Shown here: positions 55,050 through 64,000 of the stretch, in pieces
Position numbering within the stretch: position 1 is the stretch's first letter
Layout: every line of letters starts with the position of its first letter
Source of the DNA: Chara braunii
Taxonomy: Eukaryota; Streptophyta; Charophyceae; Charales; Characeae
Length of the DNA stretch: 64,000 nt
NCBI GenBank assembly: GCA_003427395.1
Contig: BFEA01000004.1
Span: 3,971,986 to 4,035,985, forward strand
Direction of reading: 5' to 3'
Made by a program: the position numbers and the translations under genes
Notes under the pieces: generated by a model
Seen by the model: only the letters and a program-made list of their open reading frames with translations
Databases searched by the model: none
What the model was told of the DNA's origin: nothing

Positions 55050-56035
55050 CATCGATAGGTAAATGCCCGATAGACAATTGACGAATGAGTGTTTGATTAT
55101 CGTACAGAGTGGTGAATATCATTGGCAGTGACACGGGGAAGGTGAAATGCGATGAGGGGATGTTAAAGTGTAGTCAAATGTGAGATTGTGCGTTCGGTGT
55201 GAGGGGGAAAAAGAGGGAGAAGTGAGGGTGAAAAAAAAAAAGCAGAGCATCGTTATGGATGTCGGTTGCTCCCACTGCTGCGACTTCTAACCTCTTTTCG
55301 ATACACATCAAGAATTGGAGCTGCTTCCGGTCATCTCGGTTGAGGAGATTACTTTAGACGGACTCGTTACGAGTCCACAAAATACTTCATTATGCTATCA
55401 ATTGGAACAGGTAGGTTTGCCTGCTCAACCTTCACTCATCTAGACACTCACACTTTACATTGACCCGCAAAAAAATATCATTTCTGTCTCCGAGTCGTCA
55501 TAAAAAAAAATTGATTTTATCTAGAAAGGTCATTGAATGATCAAAATAAATTAAAAGACATAGTTGAATGAAAGTTTCTTGTGTGAGAATGTTTGAGATT
55601 GTGAGATGGGATGAGTAAAAGTGAGATGAGGGATTGATTGTGTCAAACTTGTGCATTGTGTTGTTTTGTGTTTGCATATCGTCGTGATATCGATACATAA
55701 CCTTCCCTGCGTAGATTATTGCAGAACCATGTTGAAAAACTTATGCTCATTTGGGTTTTGACTTGCATAGTTTTTTTCTTCATTTGGTTTGAATACCACG
55801 AACAGGCAGAGAGTCTCCTGCAATCCATGTTCTTTGGAAAACCATGAGTCTATATTCATTTCGTGATGCGTAATGTTTTATTTATGGTTTTGCTTTTATG
55901 AATGCATAGTGACCATGACTTTTATCCGCCTCTTGCAACCTAACCTTTGACAATCCCCATTATAAGTGAATTAGTACAAAAAACATATTGCTTATTGAAA
56001 ATTAAGTTAATTGGTCTTATGCTTGATTGATTAAG
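55050..56035. other. unassigned stretch
   Basis: Contains a purine-rich tract (55200-55245). No gene recognised. Confidence 0.4.
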
Positions 56036-57115
56036 ATTGTATAGGACAAACTGTAAGGTAGAGATTTAAATACAAATCAATTTGTTGTTTGATGAATGAT
56101 AATCTGACTTCTTGACGAACAAATATTAATTGCTTAATGAATGGTGTTTTTATTGTTTGATGAATAATGTTTTTACACGTAGAGAAATGCAAAATTGAAT
56201 GATATCGAGAGGTAACTAGATAAAACGTCAAGGAGTGTCCGTCTAGTTGCTTCACGTATAATAATTTCATATGATGTGTTGAATAATATTGAGAAATAAC
56301 TCGATAGATGGTAAAGGAGTGCCCGTCTAGTTGCTTCGCATTTGATGATTTTATATGATGTATGATATGGTATTGAGAGTAATTAAATTGATCCAATTAC
56401 TTCATATGTAATGATTTGATCAGATATATTGAATGATATTGTGGAGTACCTTAATATAAGGTTAAGGAGTGTTTGTCCAACTGCTCGGTCAGTTTGATTT
56501 CGATGAATGTATTGAATGATATTAGAAAGCAGTTGGATAAAAGGTCAATGAGCGTGATGTTTTGACTGTCTGATGAATGGTATTTTTACTGCATGAGGAA
56601 TGCAAAATTGAATGGTATTTAGATGTAACTGGATAAAAGGTCAAAAAGGGTAAGTCATGTTGCTTCACATGTGATAGTTTGATATATGAATGATATTGAG
56701 AAATAACTGGATAGATGGTCAAGGAGGGTCCGTCAAGTTGCTTCACGCATGATGATTTGATATGATGTATGACATCGTATTGAGCGTAATTGGATATAAT
56801 GCCGATCCAGTTATTTCATGTGTGATGATTTGATCAAATATATTGAATGATATTGAAGAGTAACTAGATATAAGACTAAGGAGTGTTTGTCTAACTGCTC
56901 GATGAGTTTGATTTCGATGAATGTGTTGAATGTTATTGGAAAGTAGTTGGATAAAGGACGAAGGCGTATCCATCCAACTGCTCTATGTCTGTCGATTTGA
57001 TCGTATCAATTGATGAATGTTAAACGCATGACATTGAGGCATAGTTGGATAGAGAGTCGATCAGTATCCACTCAACTGTTCTATGTGTGTCGATCCTTCG
57101 AAATTGATTGCATAA
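56036..57115. repeat. tandem array: ~105-bp monomers in ~410-bp higher-order units
   Basis: Monomers follow GATGATTTGATATGATGTATTGAATGATATTGAGAAATAACTGGATA-GGTCAAGGAGTGTCCGTC-AGTTGCTTCA. Corresponding variants recur about 407-434 bp apart: GAATGGT-TTTTTA at 56141 and 56575, GAGAAATAAC at 56291 and 56698, GATTTGATCA-ATATATTG at 56413 and 56826. This gives about two and a half higher-order units. ORFs on the minus strand are by-products of the repeat. Confidence 0.85.
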
Positions 57116-57919
57116 TGTATGGTTGGCTGAGTACAAGGAGGTGAAAACTCAAATACGAGTTGTTATATTGTCTGAATGATAAATTATCTACATGAGTTCT
57201 CCTTGTTTGTATTAGATTCTGAATAAATTGTGATAATTTTTAAGCTTATTTAACTTAAATAACCGTTTTTCTGATATGATGTGATAAAAGAAAGTATGAG
57301 TGAATATCTTCCAATTGGAAGATGTGTCAATACTCTATCACCTTTCGCTATATTTGAAGCTCAATTCATCAAGCTTTAAATATAATCGCATTAATGCTGA
57401 AATTGATTTGAAAGTTATGATGTTAATATCGTATTGAACTGTAGAAAATTACATGTTATCTCAATTAATAGATGGTTTCAAAAGGACTCACTATGAGTGC
57501 ACACAAAATTGTCAACTGTTATCTTATCCTAAGAGGTTAGTAAACAAACTTTCATGTATCACTTAGTGAGAAAACTAATGTTGATGAGCTAAACTCATTA
57601 GGGTTTTTTTATATAGAGACCTTGATGCGATATAACATTTGTGTATTTAATTTGGATTTTCAGATTCGTCCTTTCTTGATGATGAATATATTAGAAATGT
57701 TGAAAGGTCAGGAGTCGTTTGTTTTTCACATTCATTGACAAACCATGGTCTGTCTCTTTCATGTTTATCAAAAGATAAAATTTTTTCTCTCTCGCTAGTA
57801 TTTTCTGCTTAACTGAACTGTAAATGATATATTGCCTCAACTTCAACCTTGAGTTGATTTGTAATGTATGCATTTAAGTTGAAAAAAACTTAGACATATA
57901 AAGTATCATGCTAAAGGGT
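57116..57919. other. unassigned AT-rich stretch
   Basis: No supportable feature. Confidence 0.4.
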
Positions 57920-58402
57920 TGTGAATTGTCGAGTATCGCATAGCACCCCGCCTTATCATAACTCGCATACCACTATTATGTTTAGTATTCATATGTGAAT
58001 ATGATTTGTCACCTTCATCTGAGTTATAGGTCTAATTAGTGCAAGTTTGACATTCGTAAGATAAGTCAATCTGAATCATAAAGTCAGTTCGGTAAACCAG
58101 CGCTCCGATCTTCGACTCCGCTACGGGTCATTCTTAGACGTATGCTACATCGATCGAGAAAACACTGTCGACTGACATATCTCTGGGATTGCAAGTAAAA
58201 GTCTTTGTATGTGGGTCTGTAGCTCGGCAGGTGAGGTAAGTTGTACCTCACGGAGCCCCATCCTGTTTCAGAGAGTTGCAAGGCGTATAGCTAACGCGCA
58301 CGACCCGAGTGGTACATTCGTATGACAACGAAAACACTCTGGCGTTACACGACTGTGATGGTCCGACACCTGTGATCTCGTGCGGGCAATGCGCTACGAC
58401 AG
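57920..58402 (+). repeat. LTR-like dispersed repeat, copy D
   Basis: Matches copy C throughout: CATACCACTATTATG, AAAGTCAGTTCGGTAAACCAGCGC, GTGGGTCTGTAGCTCGGCAGG, GGTAAGTTGTACCTCACGG, then GCGCTACGACA end. It lacks about 40 bp present in A and C after the GTAGCTC motif. The following sequence (GTGGACCTAAG) is not a convincing primer-binding site. Confidence 0.6.
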
Positions 58403-59473
58403 TGGACCTAAGTAAACCACAACATCGATAGTCTGAAGTATACTGAGTTCACGCACGTGATTCGTAGATGAGCAACTGTTAATCTTGTGGTGTTGTTATT
58501 GTTGGCCTTAAGTTCATTGGATTGTTATTTTGCTGAGTTCACAAGAATTGTTGCTTTACTTAGAGAGGTAAAGCAAAGTAACATGTTTTCCTTCTTATTA
58601 GACTGTGGCAGCAATAAACCATTTATGTTACTAATTAAGCTTCAGACTGAGGCGATTTTTGTGACAAATAGTTTGCTGCTTTTGTGGTTCTTGTTGATGT
58701 GTATGAGAAAACATGGCCTCAAACCAATGGTTTACACTGCAATTGGCCGCCTTTGCGGGACTCTCCTCATTTGAATGCAATAAGGTCATTTGCACATGAG
58801 TTTAAGTGAAATCTTCTCGAACTTGAGGGACAATTTTTTTTTTTTCCCTACTTTTTTTACTCTAAGTCTATTCTGACACTCGAAAAAGGAAGGCAGCATG
58901 TAGGATTGTAACCCACAAAACCACATCGAGGCCGGGGGGGTTAACCCACCAATCAAGAAAACTCTGCCAGCATGAAAAATGTTATCGATTTTCTAAAACT
59001 TTTAATTTTGGCATTTTACTTGTTCGGGGCCTAAGTGTTGTGACCATCTGTTGAAAACGGGTGTTCAACTATATTCAACTTTATCTCAACATGTCCAACA
59101 AGGTTTCGTATCGGCCCCCAACTTTTCTCAACAAGATTTTAACGTCGATCTCCGCCAAAGTTTTGTGGTAGGATTGTTGTTCTGTGTGTGTGTGTGTGTG
59201 TGCTGGTTATATTGTGTCGACCGGTCTGGCATAGCAGTGTGTCTTTGTGGTCTTATTTGACCCTCACTTGCTATTATTTTGGTCGTTTGTGAAAATGAGC
59301 TTGAAATGTGCAGGGGAGGGGAAGGGGGGTTTTTTGCATCATCACAGAACTAGCACGGGGTACCGGGTGATGGGAGATTTCTCTGTGCGAAAAACAAATT
59401 GAAAACAAATATTGTGGTCATGATATAATTGGTTGGATGTTGTGTAAAGGCTTCTTAGTATCCGTTTTGTTGT
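58403..59473. other. unassigned stretch
   Basis: ORF 58487-58774 is Leu-rich without a recognised domain. A poly-T run lies at about 58832-58846 and a short (GT)n at 59183-59203. No gene call. Confidence 0.4.
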
Positions 59474-62400
59474 CGAGCGCATCGGTCCAGCACCGTACAA
59501 GCGGGGCGACACCCTCCCGGTCGCGTCACTCAGGAGTTGGTCTACTTCCTCGTTACAAATGCACATGGAGCTTTCGCAAGCCGCTCCTGCCGAGTGCGTC
59601 AGTCATACCTCTCGCAAGCCCCTACGACAGGATAGGGTCTACGCGAGGCACGACTTACCTCCACCTTACGAGAGTTGTCACCTCCCTTCGGTGGGCGAAT
59701 CCCCGCCAAGCTACCAGTCCACAGTACGAAAGTTAATCAGCTGCAATCGAAGAGGTGGATCAGCCGAGGCCGTTTCTCGTTCGGTATAGCATAGGGGGTA
59801 CGCACGGTTTTATGCCTCTATCAGACCTGCACGCCGACGCCTTGACGGGCTGAGGTCCCAAGCGCGACTCGTCGTCGGTCGACAAGAACGAATCCCACAC
59901 ACCACGCGTACACCATTCTAAAGACATAAAAATTAGAACACGCACGCACACGTACATATATAGAACGACACATAACAAACAAAGCGACACCACTCCTAGT
60001 TCCTTAGTCGTCATCCCATAACTCTCCGATGTGCAAATCGGATAGGCGTCGCGCGTGACACTTAGTAAAAAAACGGGTGGACACAGGGCTAACTCATATC
60101 GACTCGCAATGCAAGCATACGCAAGCAGTCACAATGATCGCGTACTATGTAGTACCCATACTCATGCGATCCTCGTTAATCTCGAGGGTCGCATTCGACA
60201 CTCAAGTGTCGGCTGACACGCGCCTTGAGGGATTGATCTTTCGACGTTGGACAACCGCCAAGTGCGGTTGAGAACCACACCCTCTTTTGCATCCTGCAGA
60301 GAGTCAGTGGTACATAGGTTCATACCTGTGGTGGCAATCGTCTCTTATCGCCCTGGAGACCAGTTCCATCATCAAGGGCATGGAGAGAAATCAAGGGGTC
60401 TGACTTTGACGGTTGCCACGGACTACAACGTCCCATTATAAAAAACTCTAAAAACAAAGGATAACAGGGATTTCCCTTTTCTCTCAAAGACATAATTTGT
60501 TTAACCCTTAAGTGTCGCCACAGTAGGTTGTACGAAACACTCAAGACATATGTATTTACATGTATATAGAGGGTTATAAATATGTGACGATCACTTCTCA
60601 CAATCACAGTAGGACTCATCTCAACCATGTATATGTATATGATTGTAGACAGTCAAATTCAAAGTCCGAATCACCAAACATACCTGCAATCACATCAAAG
60701 ATTTAACCAAAAGTCCACGCACTACACGAGGTCAACTTCAACCATTATTTGCGCTCATACCCCTTGCTTTAGCCATACAAACCTCACCCTTAGCGCTCCC
60801 TTTCAGCAATAAAATACTCAATACCTTTGTTAAATGGACATTCAATAAAGTCCGGGTAAAAACACAATAAAACAATTCAAATCACAGGGTTAAAGCCTTT
60901 AGGTTGAGTGACAAGAGTAAATTGGAGTTGAGTCGATAACTAACGAATCGGCAACCGACCTGTTATTAGTGATAACAGAAGATGATCCTCGTAGGATCAA
61001 GCTGAATTCATTCCAGATCGTGAATCAAACGACCAAGAGGACCTGTAACACAGAACAGACCAATACCCAAACTAAATTCATAAGTATATGAAGAATAAAG
61101 CTTCATAGCACATTATCACTCAAGGTTCTCCTACAAACCAAGTCTAAAACTACCTCTAAGCCAGTGCTTAAAGAAAGGGCAGACCCTGGGTGGAATTTCC
61201 TCTATACAGAGTGGATTGTCAGAATCGTCACGTGTCAAAATATAATCTAACTCCTTTGAAGTAAGGAAATTTCGACAGCGTTTGCTGTAGGAAAAGTGTC
61301 TTCTTAGAATTTATACTAACTCAAATATGAAAACAAAAGCAATCTCCAGTTCTGGAAAGTCAAATTTTATATAACTCTCTGAATTAGTAAAAATTTAGGC
61401 AACACTCCGTTTAGAGAAGTGTTAATCCAAGATTTATACAAAGTTAAGTTCAAAATCTTAAAGTGACTTTTGGCTTCTCAAGGTCCAATTTTGTTCAACT
61501 CCCTGAATTAGCAAAAATGAGACTATTCAAATTTTTACTAAGTCGTATATGAAGCCAGACAGGTTGAACTTTGAAAAGATAAAATCTGTCGAACTTTTTG
61601 TTTTTTTAGAAATTTCGGCATCGCTTCTCGTCGAGAAAGCGACTTACAAAGATTTATACAAGGCCAAGTATAATAAATGATCATAAAAAATGCAGGAATT
61701 GACCTAAGTAAAATAAACTTAGCTAAAAAAATACAGAAATTGAAACTAACTCCTATGACTCTAGCATGTGGCGAGCAACTAAAGCAACTACCTATCAACT
61801 CAAACTCGTACTAAGTAGTGATATCAATCAGTCACATGTAAGCAAGATCACAAAGGTAAGTACTTTCACCAACTCCAAGTCAAACTGACAAAACAATAGT
61901 TCGTAGTCTCTCACTAATTTGTTCTTTATACCCAACTTACATAAGACATAAAGCCAAACCACCTTATCTTATGAGAACTTGTCTAGCTCGGTCATTGAAT
62001 ATACAAAAACACAGGGCACAACAACTTTTCTCTTCTTTGGGCATATGACTCGGGCACCCTCGTCGCCCTGAACTGTTTAAGTATCCCGGTTTTATATAAT
62101 TATTTGCACTTAGTCTTTTGAGATTGCATATAACGGAACCGATCATCTTTAGCTCGAGATTCAGTCTGCTCCTTCGTACCACAAATTTATTCTTAGTTTA
62201 TACTTACTTCAGTTTGTGATAAGCTATAATCAGACCACCCAAACTTATGGAACACTGTCTGACCAGCATGTTCATGGATAAAATAATAATAAAGTATAGT
62301 CAAGTTATAACCTTTTGATTCCAGCATGTGCGCGACATTGGACCAAGATCACTCAAACTTATGGAACATGTCTGACCCTCTGCATGATTCGTTCCCTTTA

Positions 62401-63290
62401 ATAGAACAGGAAGGGGTTAAGCCACCTAAACGTATGGAACATGCTCAGACCCCCTCGTTCAGAATCAAAAGAAACTGAGAAAACCCAAAATAAACAAGGC
62501 AACCAAGCCACCCAAACTTATGGGACAATGCCTGGTTCCTAAAAAGTCAAGCACAAACAACCCTCGCAAGTCAGAGCAACCAGTCCACCCAAACATATGA
62601 GAACATGTATGGTCCTTCAGGCAATCGAAAATAAATACAACTCTGGGCTCTCCAATCTTATGGAGACTCTCAAAGCCTTGGGTTGACCTAGTCAAACATA
62701 TTCAATACAACCTTCCTCCTATCCTTCCCCCAGATGCAATCCCACAGTCTGCGTCCAGTCAGACAAACAAAACTGAAACTGCAACTTGCACAATCATTCC
62801 TTTTCTTAAGTCTGAATTGTCTTGAAAGTCAAACTGAAAGTTGGAGCAGGGGTATAAGCAGTATGCTCAGTCAAACATAGCAAAATATACAGATAGGGGT
62901 TATAGTTGGGTTTATAGAAAAAAAAACAATGGTTACCTTTCAGTTCCCTGCCTCCAGAACTCCTCCTAAGTTCCGTAAGAGCTCCCGCAATTGGTGGGCA
63001 GACTCCCAACAGAGTCTTGCTGTGGTCCTACAGGTTGCAATCCCGCTTGCAGCCTTCCTCTCGGAACCATGATTAAACTTAGAGTTAGAAGGACAAAAGG
63101 AGGGGTTTCAAAATCGTGAGATACAAGAGTGGGATTCAACTCTCAGAAGAGGGCCTTGTTGCCTTGACACGCCTGAGGGTCCCGCAATGATCGCCAATAA
63201 GACGCAGCAGTTTGGTCACACAACAGTGAAATGGTCAACTTACGGTAAGATGCAGAATCAACATCACTCTGGCAGACCCTCAGATTGCAC
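59474..63290 (-). mobile_element. long dispersed repeat (LTR-type), copy E
   Basis: Uninterrupted paralogue of 29128-32900. The lower end TGTCGAGCGCAT mirrors the GCGCTACGACA ends of A, C and D. At about 60430 the sequence ACGTCCCATTATAAAAAACTC corresponds to the MITE insertion point of copy B and carries no insertion. Phrases CCACCCAAACTTATGGAACA recur between 62240 and 62640. There is no substantial ORF, so it is non-coding LTR/internal DNA or a non-autonomous element. The upper limit is set by FB-6. Confidence 0.55.
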
Positions 63291-63293
63291 AAC

Positions 63294-64000
63294 CGATTAA
63301 CGGACACCTGAAATTTCAGTAATGAAAATTCTAGTGGGAAATTTATGATTTTTTGTTTGCTATGAATTCATAATGAGGAGTGTGTTATTGATGATGAGGA
63401 GTGAGTTGTTCATGGTAAGAATAGGTTATTCATGGCGAGGAGTAGCTTGTTCATGGTTAAGAGTATGTTGTTTGTGGTAAGGAATATATTGTTCATGGTG
63501 AATATTGTGTCTATCTCATAACGCTTTCCACCTTTTCACCACTTGAAACTCCATAATTTTCATGGTTTTCGCTAACTTAAAATTTCAGGATCTTCACAGT
63601 TTTCACCATTTCACTTTGTTGGCGCAAGAGGAGGTCGGAATGGTTTAAGGGTGTTCACGTTTTTCACCACTTCACATGAAAAGTTGAAGTATTGAAGAAA
63701 GTGAACACCCTGAAACCACCCACCCTCTCCCGGTTTGCCACTCAAACCTATGATGAAAAAAATAAAAAAGTTGAAATGGTGAATAAAGTGAACACCCTGA
63801 AACGCCCCCCCCCCCAACCCTTGATCTTCAGGGAGAGGACGAGTCATTTCAGGGTGTTCACTTTCTTCACCAGGTTCGATTGGCAAACCGGGGGAGGGTG
63901 TTCACTATTTTCACCACTTCACGTATTTCACGTTTTTTATAACAGGTTGGATTGCCAAAACCGAGGGAGGTGGGGAGGAGGGGGGGATCGTTTCAGGGTT
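63294..64000. repeat. fold-back repeat FB-6, runs off the window
   Basis: Starts with GATTAACGGACACCTGAAATTTCAGTAATGAAAATTCT, the shared fold-back terminus. It continues with GTGAACACCCTGAAAC / GTTTCAGGGTGTTCAC inverted modules (63696, 63792, 63851) and CCCGGTTTGCCA / TGGCAAACCGGG, plus a (GAGTRGTTGTTCATGGT)-like degenerate tandem at 63380-63510. Confidence 0.75.

Overview
This is eukaryotic nuclear DNA, gene-poor and repeat-rich. It has long simple-sequence runs, two assembly gaps (5360-6057 and 51538-51707), three single ambiguous bases, and no complete protein-coding gene I can support. The best clue to the host is a pair of plastid-derived fragments at 23.5-23.9 kb. One encodes a stretch of ChlB (dark-operative protochlorophyllide reductase subunit B, minus strand). 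The other encodes a stretch of NdhD (plastid NDH complex, plus strand). Plastid chlB is absent from flowering plants and plastid ndh genes are absent from almost all chlorophyte green algae. A host whose plastid carries both is most simply a streptophyte alga or a non-flowering land plant. A large charophyte genome (Chara-like) is my working guess, not a demonstrated identity.

Layout. 1-7.5 kb: GC-richer DNA with (CT)n/(GA)n tracts and the first gap, and only weak coding potential. 7.5-15 kb: a tRNA-like sequence, purine-rich and (GAA)n tracts, four degenerate CAGA/CAAA blocks, ATT runs and a 195-bp tandem duplication. 15-18 kb: an exon-like ORF, a three-unit fold-back repeat, a decayed tandem array, short perfect hairpins and an LTR-like repeat. 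18.7-23.5 kb: TA/TC/GA runs, a 150-codon hypothetical ORF, two copies of a transposon with terminal inverted repeats (TIRs) and a smaller dispersed repeat. 23.5-28.5 kb: plastid fragments, a pseudogene with in-frame stops and tRNA-derived SINE-like sequences. 28.8-33 kb: a long dispersed repeat interrupted by a complete 770-bp hAT-like MITE. 33-42 kb: Asp/His-codon-rich degenerate repeats in opposite orientations, fold-back repeats, an LTR-like copy with a primer-binding-like site and a 561-bp direct duplication. 42-50 kb: AT-rich DNA with one more complete hAT-like MITE and a 315-bp tandem duplication. 50-59 kb: a SINE-like sequence, the second gap, a LINE reverse-transcriptase fragment, a fold-back repeat, a roughly 105-bp/410-bp higher-order tandem array and an LTR-like copy. 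59.4-63.3 kb: a second copy of the long dispersed repeat, followed by a fold-back repeat that runs off the end.

The main story is mobile-element turnover. Two hAT-like MITEs keep exact 8-bp target-site duplications. One sits inside the long repeat at 29-33 kb, and the related copy at 59-63 kb shows the matching uninterrupted site. A family of internally palindromic fold-back repeats built from 'CTGAAGTGG / CCACTTCAG' modules recurs in six places and has shared terminal sequences; I cannot match it to a named class. I see no operons, CRISPR array, complete tRNA or rRNA gene, or intact enzyme gene.
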